64,000 bases of DNA from Schoenoplectus triqueter (GCA_964058805.1 CAXKVV010000152.1:1-64000); one strand, 5' to 3'; positions 46,301 to 57,774 are shown, numbered from the stretch's first letter. Translations and numbers: made by a program. The notes: generated by a model not told the origin, from the letters alone.

Positions 46301-47944
46301 CTGGCTGTTGTTGAGTATTATTTTGAGCAGATGTACCCTGATGACTCTGCCAACTTCATTGCCAACTTGAGAAGTTGCATGGATGCATTGTTCAAAGAAT
46401 ATGTGGAATCACATTCAAGGTTGCACAACCAAGCTGGCAGATCAATACAACAAATGAGGTATTGATCTTACACTTGGATTCTTTATTGTTTAGTTGAAAT
46501 TAAAATTGATACTATGCTTGATCTGTACTATGCTTGATCTAAATGAATTGAGTATTGTTAATAGGCAAACTACTAGCCCAACACCTAGGGTTAGTGATAC
46601 AAGGGCTGGGTTGAAGGATCACTTGAGGGGTAAAAAGACCTCTGAACCAATAAAGTCAGAACTTGAGGATTATTTGACTGATGGACTTGATGAAGCCAAT
46701 CTAGATGATGAATTCGACATCTTGACATGGTGGAAACTAAAGGCTCCTAAGTACCCGGTACTTTCTCGGTTAACCCGGGACATACTTGTTGTCCCAATCT
46801 CCACAGTTGCTTCTGAATCTACCTTCAGTACTAGTGGTAGAACTTTGAACCCAGTAAGAAACTCTTTGAATGATGAAAGTATTGAAGCACTTATATGTGC
46901 TCAGGATTGGTTGAGAGCTTCAATTATCGGTACACTAACTTGATAGAACTTATTTCTATATCATTCTGAATCTATTATATGCATACTTACATTCATTGTT
47001 GTTCAACCATGTTTCAGAAAATAGAGGGTACTTTGATGATGTCCTATGTCTCACTGATGAAGAGGCACTCGGTGATCGTGTCTGTGTCAGTGAAGCCTAA
47101 GAATCTGTCAGACCTTTCTATCTCTCAGTAGTCCTATTTTGTTCCCTTTTGGTTGCCTTGATGGCTAGGTAGTTCTGGTAGTTGCTTGATGACTTAGTAT
47201 AGTTGCCTTGTTACTTGTTGTGTTGTTGCTCGTAAGCATGACTTGCTATATGACTTGCTTAAATTTGATATATGACTTGCTCGTAAGCATGACTTGCTAC
47301 TTGATGAATTCTTTATGTAGTTTGATATATGACTTGCTTAAATTTGTATGAATTTGATGCATGACTTGCTTAAATTTTTCTACATTTTTGTCCAATTTAT
47401 GTTGTATTTGATGTATGCTTGAATTCATGCTTGAATATATGCTTGAATTCATGTTTGAATATATGCTTGAATTCATGCTTGAATATATGCTTGTCAAATT
47501 TATGTTGTATTTGTATGAGTTTGATATATGCTTGAATTCATGTGTTATGTTAGAAATTGCTGATTTGTATTTGAATTCATGTATTTATTTGTATTTGATG
47601 TATTTATTTGAATTTATTTGTATTTGTGTTATGTTGTATTTGAATTCATGTGTATTTATTTGATGAATTCATGTGTTATTAGAAATTCATGTGTATGTAT
47701 TTATGTTATGTTGTATTTGACTGGCGTATTTAGAAATTGCTGAATAAAACGATCACATATCTTAACCGTTCAAACTGTTTAAATCGTTTAAGAAAACGAA
47801 ACGGTTAACAGAAGAAAATTTGGTTGCATTTGCTTACCGCAACGAATAACGAAAAAAAATAATTAATCGTGCAGTTAACGCAACGATTAACGCAAGAGGT
47901 CACTTTCGTGACTGTTTCCAACGTTTGACAGGCCTAGGGGTGGG
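43384..47944 (+). mobile_element. hAT (Ac-like) transposon, 4545 bp, with 8-bp target duplication
   Basis: 43392-47936. It begins TAGGCCTGTCAACG and ends CGTTTGACAGGCCTA, terminal inverted repeats. GGGGTGGG precedes it (43384-43391) and follows it (47937-47944), a perfect 8-bp duplication. Subterminal GAAACGG/ CGTTTC-rich text lies at both ends. Tandem TTAGAAATTGCTTG repeats at 44440-44660 and ATGCTTGAATTC-type repeats at 47405-47480 flank the transposase gene. Inserted into the RNase H part of the LINE. Confidence 0.93.
44273..47100 (+). pseudogene. hAT transposase (BED finger, RNase H-like core, dimerisation domain), broken
   Basis: A possible first exon at 44273 reads MSDEDRQLGSGTVSEPDISS. 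From 44697 a BED zinc finger is readable (SDVWKHFKKG, CNYCGQVF, LRHHITKSC) but has in-frame TAA codons at about 44805 and 44937. The following open frame to 45743 holds FSFTSDLWTSKGKDRGFMTL and HQRCGCHILNLIVQDGL, conserved in Ac-like and RICESLEEPER-type transposases. Further pieces follow (NAPDKKPAWDVQTRWNSTYLM at about 45892; ACVLDPRYKL at 46280), and the C-terminal hAT dimerisation domain at 46690-46940 (LSRLTRDILVVPISTVASES). A last exon near 47018 ends with FDDVLCLTDEEAL. The nonsense codons show it is no longer functional. Confidence 0.85.
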
Positions 47945-47974
47945 ACTATTATGGCGTCAGATTGTCTAATGTTG

Positions 47975-48621
47975 GTGTAGGCTAGAGTTATAAAAAAACC
48001 CGGACGGGTCAGACCCGACCCGCGACTCGTCCCGCCCCGACCCGTGACCCAACCCGTCAAACCCGTGACCCGTTAGAACCGACGGGTCTAGCACGGGCCC
48101 GGGCAAAAAAATTTCAAAAAAACCCATGCTAGACCTGACCCGTTTTGGACCCATCCCGACCCGCCCAACCCGTGCAAACCCGCCCCGACCTGTCCCGGGA
48201 ATCCATGCAAACCCGAGAAAATTCAAAATAATTCAAAAAAATAAGGACAAAATTAATTTTTTTGGTAAAAAAAATATAAATAATTATATATTTTAAATAT
48301 TCTTAATAATTATTTTTGAATTTTTCGGAAATTTTGAAATTTTATTTGAATTTTATTGGGTTATTTTTGAATTTTGAAAAAAAAAAAACCTTGGACCCGA
48401 CCCGACCCGCCCCACCCTTGGACCCGTCCCGCCCCGCCCCGTTGACCGGTCCGACCGGACGGGTCTAGGACGGGTCGCGGCCAAACCCCCCAAAATGGAC
48501 CCGTCCTAACCCGTCCCGTGAAAACCCGTTGACCCGTCCCGACCCGTCCCGCCAAAACCCGCCGACCCGTGCAAACCCGTCCCGACCCGACCCGACCCGT
48601 ATTTAATACTCTAGTGCAGGC
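47975..48621. mobile_element. Short hAT-like element rich in CCCGACCCG repeats
   Basis: 47983-48613 (631 bp) starts TAGAGTTATAAAA and ends TTTAATACTCTA, imperfect inverted ends. It is flanked by GTGTAGGC and GTGCAGGC, an 8-bp duplication with one mismatch. Both outer thirds are dense arrays of CCCGACCCG / ACCCGTC words; the middle is A/T-rich. Weak frames on the minus strand arise from the repeats. It interrupts the LINE RNase H only 39 bp from the larger hAT. Confidence 0.8.
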
Positions 48622-49121
48622 GGTCCAGAACAAGAATATGGTATTGCTGGGGCGATCCTAAGAATTATTGAGGGGCTTACAAAGCTAGGGGACCAAGTCC
48701 AACTGATTCAAATAAGGAGAGAAGCGATTAAGCCAGCACACCTTCTGGCTAATTGGATTCGTCGAAGAGGTGGTGCCCAGCACGGCGCAGAAGCGATGGA
48801 CCGGGTGGCTGGCAAAGAAGAGTATAAACTGGGAATAGGAAGCCATTTTTTTAGGGAACCAGATTAGAACCTGTAAAACTAATGTATGTATGTGTTTGTT
48901 AAATCAATAGTGTGGATGGCAGAAATGTGTTAGAGTCCTCCGCTGGGCTAGTAACCAAATTTGTATTATGAACAAGTTAAATAAGAAATTCAGCCTACAG
49001 GCATTTACCCCTCAAAAAAAAAGGAAAAAAACCTAGAAACTAACGGCAGATCATAATTGATTTCAAAGGATAGTATGAGGCGCCAATAGGAGAAACATGA
49101 TTATTTTAATGAAATTATGAC

Positions 49122-49790
49122 AAGATCTTGAAGTGTCTAAACTTTTAGGGCAAGGCATTGAAGGAAGGAAAAATCCTTAAAAGTTTAGGCATGATATTAT
49201 TAAACCACAAGTATACTATATATATATAGAGAGAGAGAGTTTGGCTACGGTGCTATGCGTAGCACGGATGATCTGTGTGCTACAGACCGTTTCTACGTCT
49301 TCAAAATTTAAATGTTCGATCTGATTGGTCAAAATTTTTTATATGAAAATATAGTTGGAGACTAAATTTTATATTTTTTATTATTTTTTAAGATAGCTAG
49401 AAAATAACTTCTTTTGAATGGCTCATAATAATTAAATCAAGTGATTTTCAAGATCTTGATGTGTCTAAACTTTTAGGGCAAGGCATTGAAGGAAGGAAAA
49501 ATCCTTAAATGTTTAGGCATGATATTATTAAACCACAAGTGTACTATATATAGAGAGAGAAAGAGAGTTTAGCTACGGTGCTACGCGTAGCACGGATGAT
49601 CTGTGTGCTACGGACAGTTTTTATGTCTTCAAAGTTTAAATGTTCGATTCGACTGGTCAATATTTTTTATATGAAAATCTAGTTGGAGACTAAATTTTAT
49701 ATTTTTAAGATTTTTTATTATTTTTTAAGATAGCTAGAAAATGACTTCTATTGAATAGTTCATAATAATTAAATCAAGTGATTTTTTAGT
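49122..49790 (+). repeat. Tandem duplication (about 328 bp) including half a foldback element
   Basis: CAAGATCTTGAAGTGTC at 49122 recurs as CAAGATCTTGATGTGTC at 49450. Both copies go on through TTTAGGGCAAGGC, the TA/GA run, and the left half of a foldback element (GGCTACGGTGCTATGCGTAGC). The first copy stops at the element's centre (about 49445); only the second has the right half. Confidence 0.8.
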
Positions 49791-49962
49791 TATCTTAAAA
49801 AATAGTAAAAAAATTTTAAAAAATATAAAATTTAGTCCCCAACCAGATTTTCATATGAAAAATATTTTGACCGGTCGGATTGACTATTTGAACTTTAAAG
49901 ACGGAGAAACGGTCCGTAGCACACGGGTCATCCGTGCTATGCGTAGCACCGTAGCCAAACTC
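49565..49962. mobile_element. Foldback element in TA/GA repeat, family 2
   Basis: GAGTTTAGCTACGGTG at the left pairs with CACCGTAGCCAAACTC at the right; inside, CTACGCGTAGCACGG forms its own small palindrome. The 398-bp element is palindromic to its centre and flanked by TATATA. No coding. Confidence 0.7.
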
Positions 49963-49972
49963 ATATATATAT

Positions 49973-50342
49973 AGTCCGACTACGGTGTTTTACAAAGTAC
50001 AAGAGCATTGTGTGATTTGCGTTCTATTCTTAATTTTAAGTCAGAAATGATTGATCTGAACCATTCAATCTAATATTCATATCAAAATTTATTAGGAAAT
50101 CAAATTTTATATTTTTTAGAAATTTTTTCTATTTTTTATGGTGAGGAGAAAATGACTTGATCTGAAATTTCTGGTTCACACAAAAATAACGGTTTTCCCC
50201 CTATCCAAAAAAATAGCAAATAAATTCCAAAAGATATAAAATTAGATTGAGCGGTTTGGATCGATCATTTCTGACTTAAAATTAATAATAGAGCGCAAAG
50301 CACACAATGCTCTTATACTTTGCAAAGCACCGTAGCATAACT
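49973..50342. mobile_element. Foldback element in TA/TC repeat, family 3
   Basis: AGTCCGACTACGGTG at the left and CACCGTAGCATAACT at the right are imperfect inverted ends; TTTACAAAGTACAAGAGCAT pairs with ATGCTCTTATACTTTGCAAA. 370 bp, between a TA run and a long TC then TA run (50343-50391). It shares the CTACGGTG core with family 2 but has a different interior. Confidence 0.65.
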
Positions 50343-50343
50343 T

Positions 50344-50391
<48 letters not shown>

Positions 50392-50392
<1 letters not shown>

Positions 50393-51293
50393 CCTATGGT
50401 GCTACACGTAGTTAATGATTAAATTTACTATGGACTCAAAAATATAGTAAAAACATTTTCAAATATTGATTTATGGGTCTCAATAAATCCTTTATATCAA
50501 AATATAATTGGATATAAAAAAATCTATTTTTCTAATTTTTTAAGTATTAATTTTGGATTTTTAAAAATGACCTATATATTATATATTATATATTATTTTA
50601 TTACTATTATTAAATCATCTTAAAAATACTCTGATCGGCGTGTGTCATGCGATCATGAAATGCTTTTATTATGTATTTGTTGAATTAATTACTTTTATTT
50701 TTTGTATTTGTGTACCTAATTCTGCTATAATTTTAACATACATGATATATAAATGTATATATATTTGATAATTATTTTCTCATTAATTTCTAGCTAAATA
50801 GTATTATTGAATATACAATATCGACTTATATTGTAAAATATATTATTGATTTTTCATAAATGACAATTTCATTCTTTCAAAAAATTTATGTATTTAACTA
50901 ATAGTGTCGGATTTTGATGAAATATCCGATAATAATTATCATATTGACATTAATTTTCACAGCTTTTGTCATTTTTTTTCCATAATTTCAGTTACATCAG
51001 TTTCAGATAATTTGTCCAACACAAAGGGCTCAACAATCCAGCACTAATTCAAATTCTGGACTATGGAATCATACAAAAATTTGAATTTCAAATTATAACA
51101 TTTGAAAAATGACAAACATCCTCCTCTTTAATTTATTAGTTACTTGGAGTACAAAACATGATGAGAACTACACCCAAACAAAATACAAATATTTAACGGG
51201 TATTCCATGTGCTCAAATACCTAATATAAATTTAGCCCATTACACCACAAGAGCTTAATTAATTTATTACGAAAATATATGTATATATTTCAA
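50392..51293. other. Intergenic DNA downstream of PKS2
   Basis: No gene. 50392-50410 (CCTATGGTGCTACACGTAG) looks like one end of a further foldback element of the family 2 type. The remainder is A/T-rich and shares only short text with the region downstream of PKS1. Confidence 0.4.
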
Positions 51294-52632
51294 TTAAATT
51301 GTCCAGACATCATCCTCTGATTCAGTGAAATTGTGCGCATTATATTTATTGGCACGTAAGATGGTAGTCTCCATGGTGATTCCAGCTCCAAATCCTAAAA
51401 TGACACCATACTCTTCATCCAATGCATTTCCTTCTCCAGCCAACTGCTTCCTCATTTCATCAAGCATGAAAAATATGGTTGCACTCATCATGTTGCCATA
51501 ATCGGCAAGCACATGCCTCGTCACCTTCAGCTTTTCCTCATCAAGTGCCAGATCTGACCGCACTTGTTCGAGGATAGTGGGCCACCCTGGGTTCACGACC
51601 CAAAAGGCTGAATTCCAGTCAGTAATAATCTTGAGTGGTTCGACAATCTCTGAAAGAGTACTAATGATGTTATTCGAGATATGTTTTGGTGCAGGAGGTG
51701 ACATGTGCAATGTGAGACCGTCTTGTCTGATATGTCCCACCATTGCATCGTCTGTGCCAGGAAGGATGGTTTGATATGCTGAAATGATTTCAAAAATAGG
51801 ACGCTCAACTGACAAGTCCGGCTGGGCTCCCACAATCACAGCAGCCGCCCCATCTCCGAAAATTGCTTGAGGTAGGAGAGTATCTTTATTCGCCTCAGAT
51901 GGCCCACGGAAGGTTGTCAGAGAAATCTCTGAGCATATTACAAGGACACGAGTACCTTGAGTATTCTCAGCTATATCCTTGGCAAGACGCAGCACCATGC
52001 CACCACCCGAGCAACCCTGGTGGTACATCATTGACCTTTTGGTAGAGGGAGAGAGACCAAGGAGCCTCACCATCTGACGATCCGCGCCAGGCATGTCAAT
52101 ACTACCTGTTGTGGTGTGAAAAAGTAGGTGGGTGATCTTCGACTTTGGCTGGCCCCATTCTTTAATGGCCTTCTCTGCTGCCATGAGGCCGAGTCTCGGC
52201 ACTGCACCTAACACTATGTCTTGTCGAGCATCAAGTGATTCTTGATTTTTATTTGAAGTTATTTTTGGGTGTTTTTTGAGCATTTCCTCTGTGAGGTGAA
52301 AATGACGTTTGTGGATTTTTGTGTCATCACCTACAAATAAGGATGAAGAATTAATGTTACTTATGTGCATGTGCGAATGTGTGAATGTGTGATGTACGTG
52401 ATGTAAGAAATCTACTGTGAATGTGTCTGTTAATTTGTTGGACTTCTGGCTTACAGATTTTCTGAAACTCCTGCTTGAGTTCTTTAAGGTGCTCATTCTT
52501 CGTAACACGAAAGAAGTAATCGGCATATTGGGATTGGTATATGAAATTAGAGGGAGTAGCCGAGCCGATTGCGAGCACTGTCGCCGTTCCTTGAGACCTC
52601 TGTGCCTCACGTATCTCATTCAAAATTTCCAT
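51294..52632 (-). CDS. Type III polyketide synthase 2 (paralogue of PKS1, same His-to-Asn change)
   Basis: Exons 52632-52455 and 52330-51294 with a 124-bp intron splitting Cys60; the product is 404 residues, aligned to PKS1 without gaps, about 30 differences. The nucleophile Cys166 (YHQGCSGGG), Asn339 and GFGAG are kept, and Asn306 (VNPGWP) again takes the place of the catalytic His. Differences cluster at 273-321 and 356-370; residue 97 is Asp (DARQDI), the usual family residue, where PKS1 has Gly, so PKS2 looks closer to the ancestor there. Near the cavity, 171 is Met instead of Thr and 304-305 are VV instead of AM. Convergent with PKS1, with 13.2 kb between the stop codons. Its promoter and leader are also conserved. 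Expected to be cytosolic; substrate unknown. Confidence 0.9.
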
Positions 52633-52640
52633 TTGCTTCT

Positions 52641-53202
52641 CCTGTTTGACAAATTACATATAATTAGTAACATATTTCTGATATATAGTAAATGAAAAAA
52701 CACAAGGAAATAATTTTGGAAACCACTGATATATATACATGTATATATAATAAGAATTGCTTGGCAACTCCGTACATATATATATATTCAAAAAAGAAAT
52801 GTCATGAACTACACATACAGTGACTGATGTAAAACAACAATAAATATGAGAAGGCAGTTTTTTTTTCTTGAATTGTGAACGGAACCCTAGAAAAAGGCAG
52901 TTATTTTGACACAAGCACAAAGATGGTAATTAAGAGCATTACGGTAACACAACAACAAATTTGCTAAGTTCGTTTATATATGGTGAGTAGTGACACAACG
53001 ACAAACATGATAAGATTGCTAGGTTACTAAATATATTCATGGTAACACAACAACGCCAAAATAATACCTTTGGAACGACAGGTATAGTAAATATTGTTGG
53101 ATCAGATGTTTGTTTCAAACGAAACACACGGATGAAAAATGTGTGTTATTGGTTTGCTTTCAGTATGTGTGAGTAGCGAGAGGTATACGAAGGGTTTAAA
53201 TA
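52641..53202 (-). promoter_or_regulatory. PKS2 core promoter and leader intron
   Basis: On the minus strand: TATTTAAA at 53202-53195, a leader exon ending CCAAAG at 53068, donor GTATTATTTT at 53067, acceptor CAG ending at 52642, then AGAAGCAA before the ATG at 52632. The order and words match PKS1. The leader intron is about 426 bp. Confidence 0.65.
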
Positions 53203-54184
53203 GAAGAAGTGAAGAATACACTGCAATTCAAATGATGCAAATTCAATGAATGTCGCATGCATTCAACGGGTGCCACGTTGCTGTTTTCAATTCTATTAAC
53301 GGTACATCGATATTTCCATGGCCAGTCAAACACAAGTTCAACACTTGATTAATTTATTCAGGATCTGTTGGCTTAAATATCTTGCACGGCCTCCATCCGT
53401 AAATTACAATTCAAAATGCTGTTTGATGACTCTATGCATATAATTGAGCTGCTCGATCAATTTTAATGTAACTCAGTAATCCACATGCCAATAAAAAAAA
53501 AATACTAACGAAGCATTTTTGGTAGTTCTCACGTATACCTTGTAGTGCTGGTCATTTTTCTGCACTATATATATATATATATATATATACTGAATAAAGC
53601 CCAATAATATTGCGCTTATGTTTGCTATACTAAGACCGTCCCAGGTTTATTCTTTTCTACGTTGATGTTGGTACGCACACGATGTTACTAAGAAACTTCG
53701 GTGGTAGCAATTTGTGTGGCAGCTTTAAGATTAATTAGATTGTTGAAGTAGCTACTAGCAAGAAAAGTTAAGTACGCAAATATATATGCCGCCAGGAAAC
53801 TATTTGGGGAAAATCTACCTGTCATGTCACACGTATCTGTCAAAACTATATGGCACACGTACCTGTCAAAAACAACAATTTTTATGAAAAATGAAGAAAA
53901 TCTTGGTTCTTGACAAACCAGTTTTCAACAGAAATGAATTAGGTAGTTTATTCTATTATTACATGTGACGAAGAACTAGAATTCCATGTGGAATTAAAGG
54001 ATCTGCACAAGGGACAGATTGCTTACTAACAAGTTCTAAACAACCAACGACAGAAATCCATGTCCGTAATTACTTTTTATCTTTTCTTATAAAGCGTTGC
54101 CTATAATCATTTCACAAAAATTGTATCGATTTGTGTCTATACGATTAAAGATATGCGTGCCTTTTATAATCATTATTAACCGGC
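53203..54184 (-). repeat. PKS2 upstream block, arm B proximal part
   Basis: Reverse complement of arm A pieces: 53690-53620 with 35400-35470, 53990-53860 with 35220-35330 and 27400-27500, 54100-54000 with 30340-30430, and 54187-54160 with 27975-28000. It lacks the hAT MITE, the CACTA element and the inverted repeat found in arm A. No coding. Confidence 0.75.
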
Positions 54185-55569
54185 TATCACTACAACACAG
54201 ATCAGTATTTAACAGTGGTTTTTTGGGGTCATTAACAACGATTCTACAACCGCTGTTATTGATCATGCTGTTAATTTATATAAATAACCGCTGTAGAAAA
54301 GGGTGCTTTGAGTTAAATTTGTGTATAAATCAATAGCGGTTATTAGCAGAAAACCGCTGCTAACATTACGTCTCAACAGCGGTTATATATAAAAAACCGC
54401 TGCTAACATTTATTTAGCAGCGGTTATTTACAAATAACCGTTGTTGTTCTCGACTCAACAGCATTTTTTTATAAATAATATATGTTAGCAGTAGTTTTTT
54501 TGTAAATAACTGCTATTGAGGCGTAATGTTAGTAGCGGTTTTCTGCTAATAATCGTTGTTGATCTTAAAAAAATTTGGGTTTATTTTATTTTCTGTGACT
54601 AGCTCACATGCTAGCCATATAGAATTTCATTCATCGAATTCACACACATACAATCGATACAATAATCAATTCTATTCAATAAACAATTCACACAGATATA
54701 AGACACACATACATAAATATAAATTAAAACATAACATAAATAATCACAACAAATGTATACATCACACCACAAAAAGTATTGCATATATCCAACAAACATT
54801 AAAGTATCTCGTACAATCTCAGAATATAGACTTCAAAAATTCTACCAGTCATATTTTTACCTGCTGGAGATCCTCAGGCGGCAAAGACACAAATGATCTG
54901 AGAGACTGCAAAAAGTAAAAACATACATGGTTAGTAATTTTATAATCCTAGGGTAAATGAACGAAACTAATTAAGTAATTATTATCTTACAAATTATACC
55001 TTTGGAAGATCTGTCACCGGGTCCATATGCTTTAGGATTATGTCAATCATGTTTCGCATGACATAATACCCACACTCACCAGTGCCCTTACTTGGACTCT
55101 AATACAGGAAAAAATTAATTTGAATAACCCTATAAGTAGTGATTAATTAATAAGTTTAGCAAATCCTTAAAGAAATTTGTTTATCATTTCGTAATATGTC
55201 GAAACTGTAATATACGCAATTGTCATGCATATCTATTATTGCCCTTGAGTTGTCAATAATGTCGTGTTGCACTGAAATCAAATTAAATCAAGTGATTAGT
55301 AAATTAATAAATAAGTATGCATATAATTTATAATCAATTACAAGAAAATATATGTTTCCAAATGATATCTGAGAACTAAATCAGATGGATTCAACAGATA
55401 GTTCAAAGAGTCAACATAATGAACAATCTTTTTCTCAAATGACACAATCAGAAGAATTAAATGTGATCTACAATTAAAGTTATCATCAGCAATATATAAA
55501 GAAAGCTTGGACAAATAAAAACATGATTGTATAAGTAGATTACTAATTATGGATACTTAAGTTCATTAT

Positions 55570-56050
55570 TACCCGGTACAATAAGGCGCTAAGATGTAAT
55601 AGTGAGGCTTTACTATCCCGGCAATTAAGATGAGATACTTGGTCGCCCCCTCCGAGTACAAATCGAGACTCATTGTGCAGATAACTTTTGGATCCATAAA
55701 TAAAAACTTATCGCTTACCAAGAATTTATCCAACTTGTCCTTGCAATACCTGCATACATTTGTATAACACAGCTATGATATCACTAACTATATTTGACTA
55801 AGTTATTAGATTTGGAAGTACGTACATGCACCATATCTGCATGATCTGAATGCCGAGCCACTCATTCTTGTCGACCTCCATGATGTCCGTCAACCTAAGA
55901 GCAATGAGCTTCTGATAGTCCTCATGGTTGAAAAGCCCCTTTTTTGTAATTTATCTCCCAAGAAGTGCAGGGTTGTCCCATAAGCATCCGGTGAAGGTTG
56001 TGGTTGGGCTTAGGTAATCCGAACATTACTTTATCTAGAATCATCGGTGG
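55570..56050 (-). pseudogene. Ulp1-like (C48) protease fragment of the CACTA element
   Basis: On the minus strand, one piece near 55930-55828 reads EDYQKLIALRLTDIMEVDK, then WLGIQIMQIWCM, and after a likely intron (about 55827-55750) YCKDKLDKFLVSDKFLFMDP and YYILAPYCTG before a stop near 55571. The order WCMY, F.DP and PY.xG resembles the N-terminal half of Ulp1-type cysteine protease domains carried by some plant CACTA and MULE elements. The catalytic His and Cys region is missing. Confidence 0.5.
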
Positions 56051-56239
56051 CATCTCAACATTTGACCCTACACTTGGTGCCTTTGCCGCATCCTTCCTCT
56101 TCGCCGCACGTACCGGCTTCTCAAAGGTATTCTCCTACGCATAATAATGTATTGGTTAGCTAGTGCGGGTTTGAAGTAAAAAATAAGTTAGTATAAATAT
56201 TATATGATACCTGGCCGGGAATTTTCTCTGCTTTCATAC

Positions 56240-56806
56240 TCAAAGGACACAACATTCTTCTCGCCCTATACGTCGACTCGGGTAACTCATTTTTTTCTGA
56301 GAGCATTTCTCATAAAAGATCGAGCAAGGAGTCAAAACTCTTGTCACTTCATCCATTTTTTTCTTCAAATTATACAATTTAAAAGTAGCAGGCATTTTTG
56401 AAAATTTTATACAACCGGGAAATAAGGGTATGTTTTTTTCCATAATCAAAGTTCCAAACAATCCAGGAGTATCAGCAAAATTAGGCTCAACATGATCAGT
56501 CATCATTTCATCTAGTTTATCATTAATACACTGATCATCAAAATTTTGTACATTAATTTCAGCATTTTCAACCACTTCTTCCCGCACATCAGAACTTGAA
56601 TCTACATCTACTGCATTATCATCACTATTAGTGTTTGGTACTGTCCTGATAGGCCATACAATATTGCACGTGTCTTCCTTGGACTCTCCGTGCTTCACCC
56701 ATTGAGTGTAACCCAACACAAACCCACGAGCAATCAAGTGACCTAAGAATATTCTGGCAATCAATGCAAGGGCACAGGATAGAACGAGCAGCATGATAAG
56801 CCTCAT
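56240..56806 (-). pseudogene. TNP2-type CACTA transposase, N-terminal fragment
   Basis: The 188-residue frame holds HLIARGFVLGYTQWVKHGES, the end of a transposase-associated domain, then an acidic linker and PLFPGCIKFSKMPATFKLYNLK, which matches the PLYPGCTKFSKL-type motif after that domain in TNP2-like transposases. The catalytic core that should follow is absent. The first Met lies in a hydrophobic stretch and is probably not the original start. Confidence 0.65.
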
Positions 56807-57306
56807 TTATATATTATATTCAATTAGGGTTTTATCTCATCCCTATCGGATTAATCTCGAATGGGTACCGACCTAAAATAGTTTAAGTAACAGTATAATA
56901 TTTGGTTTCTACAAGACTATTTCTAATCATGAAATGCACTAATTAACACATAATATAATACAAATTAAAAATACTAAATTAATTTTTCCTTTTTATTAGT
57001 TAAAGTTCAAGTGTCGACCTTAAATCAGATTGCCACTCCGAACCGCTGTCGCTGCCGCTCTGAACCGTTGTCGCTGCTTTTTTGTACCGCTGTCCTTGTC
57101 GCTCTGACCCACTACCTCTCTCGCTACATCTTGTTTTTTATCCCGCTCTCGGAGATGGATGTAAATAGATGGAACAAGTTAAATAAGAAAGAGAGACCAA
57201 TTTTTTTGAGTTTGGGAAGTTGTTGGACGAGCTGAATAAATTGAGCTCGTTAATGGTGTTGGTGCTGGCGGTTGTAGGGTTCTAGAACGAGTGAGAGAGA
57301 GAGGCT

Positions 57307-57343
<37 letters not shown>

Positions 57344-57345
<2 letters not shown>

Positions 57346-57738
57346 TGAGGCTATGGTGCTTCGCGAAGCATAAAACCTCCCGTGCTTCGCGTCCGTATCT
57401 CAAATTTGAAAGTTCATATGCCCGATCCAAACCGTTGAACATGATCTTCATATTGAACTATCTTTGGAGATCAAAATTTATATTTTTTTGAATTTTTTTT
57501 CTATTTTTTAGATGGGTACAAAATCGCTAGTTTTGGATGGTGCAGAAATCGTTAGATCAGCAAATTTTATACTCATTTAAAAATAGCAAAAAAAATCAAA
57601 AAAATATAAAATTTGATCTCCAAAGATATTTCAATATGAAGATCATGTTCAACGGTTTGGATCGAGCGTATGAACTTTCAAATTCGAGATACGGACGCGA
57701 AGCACGGGAGGTTTTGTGCTTCGCGAAGCACCATAGCC

Positions 57739-57743
<5 letters not shown>
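57344..57743. mobile_element. Foldback element in TA repeat, family 4
   Basis: AGTGAGGCTATGGTGCTTCG pairs exactly with CGAAGCACCATAGCCTCACT; arms continue with CTTCGCGTCCGTATCTC and extend to the centre near 57545. 400 bp, flanked by (GA)n plus (TA)n on the left and (TA)n on the right. Nested inside the CACTA element. Open frames across it are by-products of the palindrome. Confidence 0.75.

Positions 57744-57774
<31 letters not shown>

Larger units (their letters stand above)
42957..49030 (+). mobile_element. 5'-truncated LINE, interrupted by two hAT insertions
   Basis: Pieces 42957-43391, 47945-47982 and 48614-49030 form one LINE 3' end. They encode DIKQAFLQLASMLTADDKI ... LLWCIWKARKQ, then an RNase H-like domain (ILVDGSWDQTRRAEAAIVGYD; TIMASDCLMLV across the hAT site; AILRIIEGLTKLGDQ, HLLANWIRRRG), followed by an untranslated tail and an A-rich end at about 49003-49028. 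The RNase H frame has frameshifts. Plant L1-type LINEs carry such a C-terminal RNase H. No clear target duplication. Confidence 0.75.

Noticed and set aside
47966..48633. Gly/Arg-rich proteins at 47966-48226 and 48361-48633
   Set aside because: They translate CCCGACCCG repeats of the hAT-like element; no coding constraint is visible.
51294..52619. PKS2 as one continuous 441-codon frame
   Set aside because: The stretch between 52454 and 52331 is an intron with GT-AG borders matching PKS1; reading through gives non-family text.
57179..57773. Small proteins at 57179-57451, 57291-57491 and 57537-57773
   Set aside because: They arise from (GA)n, (TA)n and the palindromic arms of a foldback element.
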